From Amycolatopsis sp. CA-126428 (GTDB lineage Bacteria > Actinomycetota > Actinomycetes > Mycobacteriales > Pseudonocardiaceae): a DNA stretch of 64,000 bases. Under the pieces are notes generated by a model that worked only from the letters and a program-made list of their open reading frames with translations, was not told the origin of the DNA and made no database searches. Positions 33,771-42,341 of this stretch are shown here, one piece after another; position 1 is the first letter of the stretch, and each line of letters opens with the position of its first letter. Both the position numbers and the translations under genes were made by a program. The stretch lies in assembly GCF_002904335.1 (NCBI RefSeq), contig NZ_PPHF01000074.1:248001-312000 (forward strand), in the 5' to 3' direction.

Positions 33771-33817
33771 TGGGGCGCTCGGCCGCGGTTGGCCGGGCAT
33801 GGAAAGGACGGCATCGA

Positions 33818-35119
33818 GTGAAACGCTGGCTCAAGCTGGCGGCGGGCGCCGCCGCACTCACGCTCGCGACCGCAGGCTGCGCGGGCTCCAGCGGCTCGGA
33901 CACCGCGGCCTCGTCGAGCGGCAATGCACCGCTGAGCGGGACCGTCACGGTCTGGCTGATGACCGGCTCCGCGCCGGCCACCCTGACCGACGCGCTCCAC
34001 AAGGAGTTCGAGGCCGCGCACCCCGGGGTCAAGGTCAAGTACGAAGTCCAGCAGTGGGACGGCATCCAGCAGAAGCTGACCACCGCCCTGGCCAGCGGCG
34101 CGCCGCCGGACGTCATCGAGATCGGCAACACGCAGACCGCCGCGTTCGCCGCGCAGGACGGCGTGCTGACCGACCTGACCGCCGACAAGGACAGCTTCAA
34201 CGGCTCGCAGTGGCTCAAGGGTCTCGCCGATTCCGGCAGCTACGACGGCAAGACCTACGGCGTCCCGTTCTACGCGGCCAACCGTGAGGTCATCTACCGC
34301 AAGGACATGTTCGAGCAGGCGGGCATCGCCAAGCCGCCGGCGTCGAACGACGAGTGGATCGACGCGATCGGCAAGCTGAAGGCCAAGTTCGGCTCCGACC
34401 CCGACTTCCAGGCGCTCTACATGCCCGGTCAGAACTGGTACGCGCTGCTGTCCTTCATCTGGGACAACGGCGGCGACATCGCCAAGGCCGACGGCAAGAA
34501 CTACAAGGCGACCCTCGACACCCCCGAGGCCAAGGCCGGCCTGGACTTCTACAAGAAGCTCGTCGACACCTCCGGCACCAAGGCGCCGAAGGACGCCGAC
34601 GAGGCCAAGCCGCAGCAGGCGACCGTCTACGGCGCCGGCAAGGTGGCCATGATGATCGGCCTCCCGTGGGAGCTGGCCACCGCGGCCAAGACCGACGCGA
34701 GCCTGACCGACAAGACCAGCGCCTTCGCCATCCCGAGCAAGACCGCCGGCCAGAGCGCCCCGGTCTTCCTCGGCGGCTCCAACCTGGCCATCCCGGCCAA
34801 CAGCAAGAACGTGGCCGCGGCCAAGGAGTACATCAAGCTGATCTCCAGCCAGAAGTACCAGAGCCAGTTCGCCGCGGCCGGCGTCGTGCCCGGCACGTCG
34901 ACCGACCTCGCCGGTCTGGACAAGGACCCGCTGGGCAGCGTGATGGCCAAGGCTTCGGCCAACGGCAAGGCCGTGCCGGCCAGCCCGAAGTGGGGTGACG
35001 TGGAGTCCGGCCAGAACCCGGTCAAGGACATGCTGACCGCGTACCTGACCGGCAAGAAGACGCTCGACCAGGCGACCGCCGACGCCAACGCAGCGCTGAA
35101 CAAGCTCATCGGCGGATGA
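33818..35119 (+). CDS. Sugar-binding lipoprotein, DasA-like (chitobiose/aminosugar)
   Basis: 433-residue extracytoplasmic receptor. The GTG at 33818 follows GGAAAGGA; the signal KRWLKLAAGAAALTLATAGC has a lipobox ending in Cys near residue 20, then a Ser/Ala/Gly linker. Family-1 binding fold: GTVTVWLMTGSAPATLTDALHKEFEAAHPGVKV, SGAPPDVIEIGNTQTAAFAAQDGVLTDLT. The operon order receptor-permease-permease-beta-N-acetylglucosaminidase and the dre-like operators match the das locus, so N,N'-diacetylchitobiose or N-acetylglucosamine is the probable ligand (inference). Confidence 0.88.
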   Translation: MKRWLKLAAGAAALTLATAGCAGSSGSDTAASSSGNAPLSGTVTVWLMTGSAPATLTDALHKEFEAAHPGVKVKYEVQQWDGIQQKLTTALASGAPPDVIEIGNTQTAAFAAQDGVLTDLTADKDSFNGSQWLKGLADSGSYDGKTYGVPFYAANREVIYRKDMFEQAGIAKPPASNDEWIDAIGKLKAKFGSDPDFQALYMPGQNWYALLSFIWDNGGDIAKADGKNYKATLDTPEAKAGLDFYKKLVDTSGTKAPKDADEAKPQQATVYGAGKVAMMIGLPWELATAAKTDASLTDKTSAFAIPSKTAGQSAPVFLGGSNLAIPANSKNVAAAKEYIKLISSQKYQSQFAAAGVVPGTSTDLAGLDKDPLGSVMAKASANGKAVPASPKWGDVESGQNPVKDMLTAYLTGKKTLDQATADANAALNKLIGG

Positions 35120-36102
35120 CAGCGACCGCCAATGTGACGATGCCGGCGGGGGCGACCCCGCCGGCATCGCCGCGCGACACGCGGGTCAAGAGGCGCAGGC
35201 GGGGCCGGTTCGGCGACCGGGTGCTCCCGTACGTGCTCCTGCTCCCCGCACTCGCCGCGATCCTCGTCCTGCTCGCGTGGCCGCTGGTCCAGGTGCTCGC
35301 GATCAGCTTCCGCAAGCTCGACATCGGCCAGCTCGTCTCCGGCAAGACCGTCTGGATCGGGTTCGACAACTACACGAACACGCTGGCCGACTCCGAGTTC
35401 TGGACGATCACCGTCCGGACCCTGGTCTTCACCGCCGCCATCGTGGCCGCCACCATCCTCGGCGGCCTGCTGCTGGCGATCCTGATGCGCCACCTCGGCC
35501 CGGTCGTGCGGATCATGGTCCAGGTGACGCTGGTGCTGGCGTGGGCCACCCCGGTGATCGCCACGACCACGGTGTTCCAGTGGATCTTCGACGAGCAGTA
35601 CGGCATCCTCAACAAGACGCTGGACCGGCTCGGCTTCCCCGGCTTCATCGGCTTCTCGTGGTTCTCCAGCGGCGCCAGCACGCTGACCGTGATCGGGCTG
35701 CTCATCGTGTGGCAGGCCGTGCCGTTCGTGACGTTCTCGCTGTACGCGGGCATCATCGGTGTCCCGCGCGAGCAGTACGAAGCCGCGGGCATCGACGGCG
35801 CCAGCGCGTGGCAGACGTTCCGCGCGGTCACCTGGCCCGCCATCCGGCCGATCACCACCATGGTCACGTTCCTGTCGGTGCTGTGGGACTTCAACGCCTT
35901 CGCGCAGATCTGGGCGATCCGGGAAGGCGGCCCGGACGGCGGGAGCACCACGCTGGCCGTCGTGCTCTACCTCAAGGGCATCGCGGGTAACCACTTCGGC
36001 GCGGCGGGGGCGATCGCGACCCTGATGCTGATCGTGCTCGCGCTCATCACCGGGCGGTACATCCAGCTGCTGGTCCGGACCCCGGAAGGTGATCTCAAGT
36101 GA
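35116..36102 (+). CDS. ABC permease, MalF/CUT1 type (DasB-like)
   Basis: 328 residues with a Thr/Pro-rich cytosolic N-terminus, a basic patch (RVKRRRRGRFGDR), and six TM helices. The EAA loop reads EAAGIDGASAWQTFRAVTWP. The ATG overlaps the receptor stop (ATGA), indicating coupling. It forms the importer channel with the next gene; the ATPase is not encoded here and probably comes from a shared MsiK-like protein. Confidence 0.93.
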   Translation: MTATANVTMPAGATPPASPRDTRVKRRRRGRFGDRVLPYVLLLPALAAILVLLAWPLVQVLAISFRKLDIGQLVSGKTVWIGFDNYTNTLADSEFWTITVRTLVFTAAIVAATILGGLLLAILMRHLGPVVRIMVQVTLVLAWATPVIATTTVFQWIFDEQYGILNKTLDRLGFPGFIGFSWFSSGASTLTVIGLLIVWQAVPFVTFSLYAGIIGVPREQYEAAGIDGASAWQTFRAVTWPAIRPITTMVTFLSVLWDFNAFAQIWAIREGGPDGGSTTLAVVLYLKGIAGNHFGAAGAIATLMLIVLALITGRYIQLLVRTPEGDLK

Positions 36103-36929
36103 GGAAGTCGCTGCCGCAGCGGATCGCGCTCTCGGTCGTCGGCGTGGTCGTGGCGCTGCTGATCCTCTTCCCGACGTACTGGATGTTCGTCACGTCGCTG
36201 CGGACGCCCGGCGAGATCCTGTCGCCGAAGTACGACCTGATCCCGACGTCGTTCTCGTTCGGCAACTTCGCCACCGCGCTGGGCAAGGACAACTTCCCGA
36301 CCTACCTGATGAACAGCCTGATCGTCACGGTCGGTTCGGTGCTGTGCGCGCTGGTCGCCGGGACGCTGGCGGCGATCCCGCTGTCGCGGCTGCGGTTCAC
36401 CGGCCGCAAGGGGTTCCTGGTCCTGGTCATGGTGGCGCAGCTGGCGCCGGTGTCGGCGCTGTTCATCCCGCTGTTCCTGCTGATGAAGGACGCCGGGCTG
36501 CTCAACACGCTGCCGTCGCTGCTGCTGATCTACTTCGCCACCACGCTGCCGTTCACGGTGTGGATGCTCTACGGCTTCGTCAACGGGATCCCGTACGAGC
36601 TGGAAGAGGCCGCGATGATCGACGGCTGCAGCCAGACCGGCGCCTTCCGGCGCGTCACGCTGCCGTTGCTCGGCCCGGGCCTGGTCACCACGTCGGTGTT
36701 CAGCTTCATCACCGCCTGGAACGAGTACCTGTTCGCGCTGGTCTTCATCCGGGACAAGCCGAAGGAGACGCTGCCGGTGTGGCTCGCGTCGTTCCGCACC
36801 GCGTTCGCCACCGACTGGGGCGGCGTCATGGCCGCGTCGGTCATCTACGCGATCCCGGCGCTGATCTTCTTCCTGCTCGTGCAACGCAAGCTGGTGTCCG
36901 GCGCGACCGCCGGCGCTGTGAAGGGGTAG
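36099..36929 (+). CDS. ABC permease, MalG/CUT1 type (DasC-like)
   Basis: 276 residues, six TM helices, GTG start overlapping the previous stop by 4 bases. The EAA motif is EAAMIDGCSQTGAFRRVTLP and the C-terminus ATAGAVKG is typical of CUT1 permeases. It is followed 5 bp later by the GH3 beta-N-acetylhexosaminidase, so import and intracellular hydrolysis are co-expressed. Confidence 0.93.
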   Translation: MRKSLPQRIALSVVGVVVALLILFPTYWMFVTSLRTPGEILSPKYDLIPTSFSFGNFATALGKDNFPTYLMNSLIVTVGSVLCALVAGTLAAIPLSRLRFTGRKGFLVLVMVAQLAPVSALFIPLFLLMKDAGLLNTLPSLLLIYFATTLPFTVWMLYGFVNGIPYELEEAAMIDGCSQTGAFRRVTLPLLGPGLVTTSVFSFITAWNEYLFALVFIRDKPKETLPVWLASFRTAFATDWGGVMAASVIYAIPALIFFLLVQRKLVSGATAGAVKG

Positions 36930-36934
36930 CCCCG

Positions 36935-38410
36935 TTGTCCACGCCCGAGACGCAGTCCTCGCCCGAGAAGCTCGCCGAAGCCGTCCTCCTGCCCGGGTTC
37001 GCCGGGACGACCGCGCCCGACTGGCTGCGCCGCCGGGTCGCCGGCGGCCTGGGCGGGGTGGTGCTGTTCGGCCGCAACGTCGTCGACGACGAGCAGGTCG
37101 CCGCGTTGACCGCGCAGCTGCGAAGCGAGCGGGACGGCGACAGTGGTGTTGTCGTCGGCATCGACGAAGAGGGGGGTGACGTCACCCGCCTCGACGTGAA
37201 CACCGGGTCGTTCGTGCCGGGCCCGCTCGCCCTCGGCGCGGCCGACGACCCGGAGCTGACCACGGCCGTCGCGGCCGCGCTCGGCGAACGGCTCGCGGCC
37301 TGCGGGGTCACGCTCAACCTGGCGCCCTGCGCGGACCTGACCCTGGCCGCCGAGGACCCGATCATCGGCGTCCGGGCGTTCGGGTCCGACCCGGCGAAGG
37401 CGTCACCGCACGTCGCGGCGTACGTGACCGGCCTGCAGAAGTACGGCGTCGCGGCGTGCGCGAAGCACTTCCCGGGCCACGGCGCGGCGACCGAGGACTC
37501 GCACGTGGCGCTGCCGGTGCTGCCGCGCACGGTCGAGGAGCTGCACGCGATCGAGCTGGTCCCGTTCGCCGCGGCGATCCGGGCCGGCGTCCGCTCGGTG
37601 ATGTCGGGCCACCTGGTCGTGCGCGCCTGGGGCGACGAGCCGGCCACGCTCAACCGGACCGCGCTCACCGACGTCCTGCGCGGCGAGCTCGGCTTCACCG
37701 GCGCGGTGATCACCGACGCCCTCGAGATGGGCGCGGTGTCCGGCGCGTACGGGCGCCACGACGGCTTGGGCCGCTCGGCCGTGCGGGCCCTGGCCGCGGG
37801 CGCGGACGCGCTGTGCCTCGGCGGTGCGGCGTTCGAGGCCGAGCACCTGGACGCCTGCGTCACGGCGATCGTGGCCGCGGTCGCGGCGGGCGAGCTGCCG
37901 CTGGAGCGGCTGGCGGAGGCGGCTTCGCGGACGGCGGGGCTGGGCACCGACCCGGCGCCGGCGCGGGTGGGCCCGGTCGACCGGCGGCTGGGCCTGGAAG
38001 CGGCCCGCAAGGCGCTGCGGGTCCACGGCGAGCCCCGGCTGGCCGGCCCGCCGCTGGTCGTCGACGTCCAGACCGACCCGACGATCGCGGCCGGGCCGAT
38101 GCCGTGGGGCCTCGGCGCGCACTTGGCCGAGCTCGTGCCGGGCACCCGGGCGCTCACCGTCACCCCCGACGACGCCGACGTGGTGCTCGAGGCGGCGCCG
38201 GGGTTCCGCAGCGTCGTCGTGGTGACGCGGGAAGCGCACCGGCACCCGCGGGTGCGCGCGCTGCTCACCGCGCTGTCCGGACTGGACTTCATCCGGGTGG
38301 AAACGGGTGTGCCCGGACCGGGCGGCGGCGGTGACGGCGACGGGCCGCGGATCGACACGTTCAGCGGCTCGTACGTCAGCCTGCGTGCCGCGGCGGAATA
38401 CCTGGCCTGA
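36935..38410 (+). CDS. GH3 beta-N-acetylhexosaminidase, NagZ/DasD-like, intracellular
   Basis: Cleaves N-acetylglucosamine from imported chitobiose or muropeptides. 491 residues without a signal peptide. NagZ-branch hallmarks: GIDEEGGDVTRL, KHFPGHG at residues 177-183, the His/Asp acid-base dyad loop with Asp188 and His190 (EDSHVALP), and nucleophile Asp261 in VITDALEM. A ~150-residue C-terminal extension resembles the GH3 C-domain. The start is TTG at 36935 with AAGGGG nine nt upstream; no ATG or GTG is placed as well. It is the last gene of the das-like operon. Confidence 0.9.
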   Translation: MSTPETQSSPEKLAEAVLLPGFAGTTAPDWLRRRVAGGLGGVVLFGRNVVDDEQVAALTAQLRSERDGDSGVVVGIDEEGGDVTRLDVNTGSFVPGPLALGAADDPELTTAVAAALGERLAACGVTLNLAPCADLTLAAEDPIIGVRAFGSDPAKASPHVAAYVTGLQKYGVAACAKHFPGHGAATEDSHVALPVLPRTVEELHAIELVPFAAAIRAGVRSVMSGHLVVRAWGDEPATLNRTALTDVLRGELGFTGAVITDALEMGAVSGAYGRHDGLGRSAVRALAAGADALCLGGAAFEAEHLDACVTAIVAAVAAGELPLERLAEAASRTAGLGTDPAPARVGPVDRRLGLEAARKALRVHGEPRLAGPPLVVDVQTDPTIAAGPMPWGLGAHLAELVPGTRALTVTPDDADVVLEAAPGFRSVVVVTREAHRHPRVRALLTALSGLDFIRVETGVPGPGGGGDGDGPRIDTFSGSYVSLRAAAEYLA

Positions 38411-38523
38411 ACCCGAGATTTCGTCCGGTTTGCCGCAACTCCAGAACGGCGTCCGCGATTTGTACGGGCCTTGTACCGGCGGTCTTCATTCTGTCCTCAC
38501 ACCGAAAACTGGAGGACGGAAGA

Positions 38524-39282
38524 ATGAACATGGGCATCGTGAAGCGGATGGCGGGGGTCGCCGGGATCGCCGCGGCGATCGTGGTCGTCGGGGCGGGCCC
38601 GGCGTTCGCCGCAGCGGGCACCGTGCACACCGATTCGGGCGCACCGCTGACCGTGCGGTCGAGCCCGAGCGCCAGTGCGGGCTCGGTCGGCAGCATCGCC
38701 GACGGCACCGCGGTGACCATCAGCTGCCAGACCAACGGATCCACCGTCGACGGCAAGTACGGCACCTCGGACATCTGGGACAAGGTGGGCGACGGCTACG
38801 TCAGCGACGCCTACGTCTACACCGGCTCCGACGGGCGGGTCGCCCCGGACTGCGCGGGCTCGACGCTGGCCTGCTCGACCGCGGGCACCGGCGACCCGAA
38901 CACCTGCGCCGAGGCGGTCGCCAAGGCGAAGACCCGCATCCACACGAACGACCTCGACGCCTACGAGGGCTGGTGCGACCGGATCAACGCGCAGAACTAC
39001 GGGTTCAGCGCCAGCGGCTCGAACACGGCCTACGTCCACTGGACCCAGATCCCGTCGTCGTTCAAGCACCCGGGTGACTACCAGGTCCCGGCCGGTGGCC
39101 TGGCCTTCTTCAAGAGCAGCGGCGCCGGGCACACGATGATCTCCATCGGCGGCGGCAAGTTCCTGTCGAACGACATCAACGGCTACGGCAGCTACACCGA
39201 GACGACGATCGCGCAGATCAAGAGCAAGTGGGGCCAGACCTACCTCGGCTGGTCGCAGCCGTGGTTCCAGGTCAACCACTGA
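38524..39282 (+). CDS. Secreted SH3-domain protein with CHAP/NlpC-like peptidase module
   Basis: 252 residues. Signal peptide MNMGIVKRMAGVAGIAAAIVVVGAGPAFAA; an SH3b-type domain (~33-100; APLTVRSSPSASAGSVGSIADGT ... DGYVSDAYVYT); then a C-terminal module with Cys151 (GWCDRINAQNYG), His203 (GAGHTMISIGGG) and Asn217/Asp218, an order compatible with a CHAP/NlpC-P60 cysteine peptidase or amidase. Probably acts on peptidoglycan outside the cell; the catalytic assignment is tentative because the fold was judged by motif only. GGAGGA lies 7 nt before the ATG. It stands alone. Confidence 0.7.
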   Translation: MNMGIVKRMAGVAGIAAAIVVVGAGPAFAAAGTVHTDSGAPLTVRSSPSASAGSVGSIADGTAVTISCQTNGSTVDGKYGTSDIWDKVGDGYVSDAYVYTGSDGRVAPDCAGSTLACSTAGTGDPNTCAEAVAKAKTRIHTNDLDAYEGWCDRINAQNYGFSASGSNTAYVHWTQIPSSFKHPGDYQVPAGGLAFFKSSGAGHTMISIGGGKFLSNDINGYGSYTETTIAQIKSKWGQTYLGWSQPWFQVNH

Positions 39283-39297
39283 CCCGCTGAACGTGCT

Positions 39298-39332
39298 CGA
39301 GCCCCTGTCCACCTCTCCCGGACAGGGGCTCG
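39298..39332. terminator. Terminator between convergent SH3-peptidase and DUF2235 genes
   Basis: A 13-bp perfect stem (CGAGCCCCTGTCC / GGACAGGGGCTCG) with a 9-nt loop, 15 bp after the stop codon of the plus-strand gene. Confidence 0.75.
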
Positions 39333-39364
39333 TCCGCGTGCGGTGCACAGTCCGGTTCGGACAG

Positions 39365-40432
39365 TCAGATCTTCATGATGCGGTGCTCCGGATCCGCGAG
39401 GTAGGCCAGCAGGTTCGCGGGCCGGTACGGCGGCCGCATCTGCTCACTGCGGTGCAGCGCGCACGACCCGGCGAACTCCGTCGCCGGATCCACCCCGCCG
39501 ATGGCGCGGTCGGCCGAGCCGAACCAGCGGAAGAACGCGTTGAGCGAATTGTGCAGCGCGCCCAGTTCGTCGGGCTTGGCCAGATACCCGAACGCGTTTT
39601 CCTTGAACGCGAGACCGCACTGCTCGGCGCGGTCGGTCATCCACCGCAGGGCCAGATCCGACAGGGCCGACGGCCGATAGCCGCCGCCGACATCGGAATG
39701 GGCCCCGGCGAACCAGACCTGTTCCCGGATCCGGTCGTCGGCCGCTTTCGACGCCTTCGCTGCTTTCGCGGGCGCCCAGACGGCCGGGCTGAACGACTTG
39801 CGGTGCTCGTCGACGGCGAGGGCCTGGAACGCCGCCTGCACGATCGACGTCAGCTCCATGTCGTGGAACTGCCAGCGCTTGTTCAGCAGGTGGATCAGCC
39901 GGCCGCCGCTGAGGGGGATGCCCAGCGCGCCGACGGTGTCCCAGACACCGACGAACCGGATGGGCGTCCGGTCTTCGCGGGCGTACTTGGCGCGGAACTC
40001 GCGGGCGCGCGGGCTGTCCGGGCCGGAGGTGTCCCGATCGCGGTCGCGGTAGAGCCGGTAGGCCTCGTCGAGCCGGCCGAGTTCGCCGGGGAGAAGGACG
40101 CCGCAGTTGCGGATGAAGCCCACGGTGCTGCGCGCGGTGTAGGCACCGCGGCTGAAGCCGAAGAAGAACAGTTCGTCGCCGGGTTCGTAGTTTTCGGCGA
40201 CGAAGCGGTAAGCGTCCTGGACGTGCGCGGAGAGTCCCATGCCGAAAGCGCCGCCGATGAGGTGGTCCCACAGCTTGCCGGTGCCGACGCCTTCGCGGTA
40301 GTAGACCCGCTGTTCCGTGCCGGCCGGGTCGGCGGGCGCGACGGCCTTTTGGAGCTGGCCCACGTTGGTCGGCGCCGGTTGGCGGAGGCTGTTCCAGGTG
40401 CCGTCGCAGCAGATCACCAGGCGTTTCGCCAT
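39365..40432 (-). CDS. DUF2235 alpha/beta hydrolase (Tle1-phospholipase-related)
   Basis: 355 residues. The DUF2235 signature is complete: KRLVICCDGTWNSLRQPAPTNV at the N-terminus, FFFGFSRGAYTARSTVG with nucleophile Ser94, FVGVWDTVGALGIP, and VWFAGAHSDVGGGY containing the Asp/His region. Relatives include type VI phospholipase effectors, but free-standing cytosolic members are common in actinobacteria and no secretion genes or cognate immunity gene are adjacent. No signal peptide. Predicted serine esterase or phospholipase; substrate unknown. Confidence 0.9.
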   Translation of the reverse strand: MAKRLVICCDGTWNSLRQPAPTNVGQLQKAVAPADPAGTEQRVYYREGVGTGKLWDHLIGGAFGMGLSAHVQDAYRFVAENYEPGDELFFFGFSRGAYTARSTVGFIRNCGVLLPGELGRLDEAYRLYRDRDRDTSGPDSPRAREFRAKYAREDRTPIRFVGVWDTVGALGIPLSGGRLIHLLNKRWQFHDMELTSIVQAAFQALAVDEHRKSFSPAVWAPAKAAKASKAADDRIREQVWFAGAHSDVGGGYRPSALSDLALRWMTDRAEQCGLAFKENAFGYLAKPDELGALHNSLNAFFRWFGSADRAIGGVDPATEFAGSCALHRSEQMRPPYRPANLLAYLADPEHRIMKI

Positions 40433-40496
40433 GCTTCCTCCCCGGGCCGGACCCTCGTGAGTCGCAGCGGCGGGGTGTTGCGTTACGCGGTGGCCG

Positions 40497-40856
40497 TCAG
40501 AGCGGGTGGGTGTCCAGGTAGGCCGTCCAGACCTTCTTCGGCACGCACATCCGCCACGCCTCCACGACCAGCTCGCGCATCTCGACGGCGTCGATCGCGG
40601 CGAGGCGGCAGCGCACCCAGCGGAAGCGCAGGTCCGACGGTTCGGGCAGGAGGAACTTGGCGGGTTCCGCCGCGATCAGCGCGTCCCGCTGCTCGCGAGG
40701 AAAGGCGAAACCCATCAAAGTCTCGTCCGCCGAAAGCGCCACGAACACGATCTGGCCCACCCGGAACTTGATCCGGTCGCGCACGAGTGCCTCGTAGGCG
40801 CGGGGGAGGGTGGGAGCGAACGCGCGCACTTCGTCGCCGGTGACCATGGCGGGCAT
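40497..40856 (-). CDS. MmcQ/YjbR-family protein (DUF419)
   Basis: 119 residues, a small single-domain cytosolic protein with a CyaY-like fold. The family features FVALSADETLMGFAFPREQRDALIAAEP and LRFRWVRCRLAAIDAVEMRELVVEAWRMCVPK (the final helix with W-x-x-x-x-P-K) are present. Function is not established; it is often considered DNA-binding or a housekeeping adaptor. The start is ATG 40856 or the ATG three codons later; neither has a strong ribosome site. Confidence 0.85.
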   Translation of the reverse strand: MPAMVTGDEVRAFAPTLPRAYEALVRDRIKFRVGQIVFVALSADETLMGFAFPREQRDALIAAEPAKFLLPEPSDLRFRWVRCRLAAIDAVEMRELVVEAWRMCVPKKVWTAYLDTHPL

Positions 40857-40869
40857 TGTCGCGCGCGGA

Positions 40870-40904
40870 ACCGGCGGCGCACCATCCCCGGGTGCGCCGC
40901 CGGT
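40870..40904 (-). terminator. Terminator after the DUF1996 gene
   Basis: A 14-bp perfect stem (ACCGGCGGCGCACC / GGTGCGCCGCCGGT) with a 7-nt loop begins 6 bp past the DUF1996 stop, separating it from the downstream yjbR-like gene on the same strand. Confidence 0.75.
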
Positions 40905-40910
40905 CCCGGG

Positions 40911-42341
40911 TCACGCCCGGCAGGTCCGGCCGCGGTTCACGCAGTTCACCAGCCCGTTCATGATCCGCTGCGACATCACGTTGGCGAAGTCGTCGTGGTC
41001 GGAACCCGGGTTGTGCTTCTCCTGCGGGAAAGCGTCCACTTTGTACTGCTTCTTGGCCTGGATGTCGTGCGGGATGTCGTAGGTCAGCGAGATCTGCAGC
41101 TGCGGCACCGCCTTGAACCCGTTGCCGCACCGGCCGAACTGGTCCGGGAACACGATGTGGGTGCGGTGGTTGGTGCTGTCGGTGTTCTTGCCGTCCCAGC
41201 AGCTCGGGAACGTGTGGATCCGCTTGACCTTGCTGCCGTCGGGGCAGATCGGGTACTTGTCGGTGACGCGGTTCTCGAACCCGGTGCACGTCCAGCTCGC
41301 CCTGGCGTTGGCGGGCCCGTTGGTCGAGACCTTCGCGTCGCCGTAGAGCACGCGGAGGAAGCGCGGCATCGCCACCACCTTGCCGACCGGGCTGCCGCGG
41401 AAGGTGATCTGCACGCGCTGCGGCCGCAGGATCTTGCCGTCGTTGCCGGGCAGCTCGTTGTTCTCGTCCTGCCCGGGCAGCGCCCCGCCGGCCGTGGTGC
41501 TCGGCGGCGGTGTCGGCGTTCCGGTGTCCTTGCCCGGCTTCGTCGCGCACGGCGCGAGCTCGCCGAGGTCGCCCGGCTTCTGCGTGAACCGGCCGATCGC
41601 GATGGCGATCCGGTCGATGATGGCGCTGCGCCGGTCCTTGAGCGGGTTCAGGATCGCGTTGCGCACGAAGTCCTGGCCGCCCTGGCCCTGCGTCGCGGCG
41701 ATGCGCTGGTTGGCCTCGTCGGCCTGCGTGTCGAGCTGGTCGAGGTTGCTGTCCACTTCGGCCATGGCCTGGTCCGGGATGTCGGTCAGCTTGCTGGCGA
41801 CGTCCGGGCACGCGACCTGGACGGTCTTCGCCTCGCGGTCGGCCTGCGCCCGGTCGCCGTCGGGCACCTTGGCGGGCTCGTTCTTCTCCTCTTCGCCGGT
41901 GTCGATGCGGACCACGGGCCAGAAGTAGGCGGACTTGTCGCCGTTGCGGCAGGTGGTTCCGGACTTGACCAGGCTCTTGTTGTTCGAGTCGGCGTTCGTC
42001 GACAGGTTGCCGACGTAGTCGTGCAGGTGCTGGGCGCCGTTGCGGACGCCGGGCTGGGCGATGAAGTTGTCCGGGTTGAAGTGCTGGTTTTCGTTGCGGC
42101 CACAGTCGACGGTGAACGTGCCGGTCGCGGCGCCGCTGACCGGGCGCGGGTCGAACTGGTTCGGCTTCACCTTCAGGATGTCGACGAAGAACGCGGGGTT
42201 CGCTTCGTCGGCGCTGGCTTCACCGGTGTTGCCGGTGGTCGTCGCTACGACGATGCCGCCGACCGCGATCGCGAGGGCGAGGCCGCCGGTCGCGATCTTC
42301 GTCCGGCGGGAAAGGCGATGCCGTCCTTGGGTGCGGGACAT
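40911..42341 (-). CDS. Secreted DUF1996 protein with a large central insert
   Basis: 476 residues from ATG 42341, with GGAGG 9 nt upstream. An N-terminal signal or anchor (KIATGGLALAIAVGGIVVATT) precedes the first DUF1996 half (~50-150; FFVDILKVKPNQFDP, HLHDYVGNLSTNADS, YFWPVVR). A helical, acidic and Gln-rich segment plus a Pro/Thr linker (TGTPTPPPSTTAGG) occupies ~150-305, and the second half follows (VQITFRGSPVGKVVAMPRFLRVLYGDAK; HTFPSCWDGKNTDSTNHRTHI; FPDQFGRCGNGFKAVPQLQI). DUF1996 is best known from fungal and actinomycete secreted proteins of unknown activity, often near carbohydrate-active enzymes. Confidence 0.88.
   Translation of the reverse strand: MSRTQGRHRLSRRTKIATGGLALAIAVGGIVVATTTGNTGEASADEANPAFFVDILKVKPNQFDPRPVSGAATGTFTVDCGRNENQHFNPDNFIAQPGVRNGAQHLHDYVGNLSTNADSNNKSLVKSGTTCRNGDKSAYFWPVVRIDTGEEEKNEPAKVPDGDRAQADREAKTVQVACPDVASKLTDIPDQAMAEVDSNLDQLDTQADEANQRIAATQGQGGQDFVRNAILNPLKDRRSAIIDRIAIAIGRFTQKPGDLGELAPCATKPGKDTGTPTPPPSTTAGGALPGQDENNELPGNDGKILRPQRVQITFRGSPVGKVVAMPRFLRVLYGDAKVSTNGPANARASWTCTGFENRVTDKYPICPDGSKVKRIHTFPSCWDGKNTDSTNHRTHIVFPDQFGRCGNGFKAVPQLQISLTYDIPHDIQAKKQYKVDAFPQEKHNPGSDHDDFANVMSQRIMNGLVNCVNRGRTCRA

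Noticed and set aside
39365-40432. DUF2235 protein as a type VI secretion effector
   Set aside because: No structural secretion, VgrG/PAAR or immunity gene is nearby, and stand-alone family members are common.
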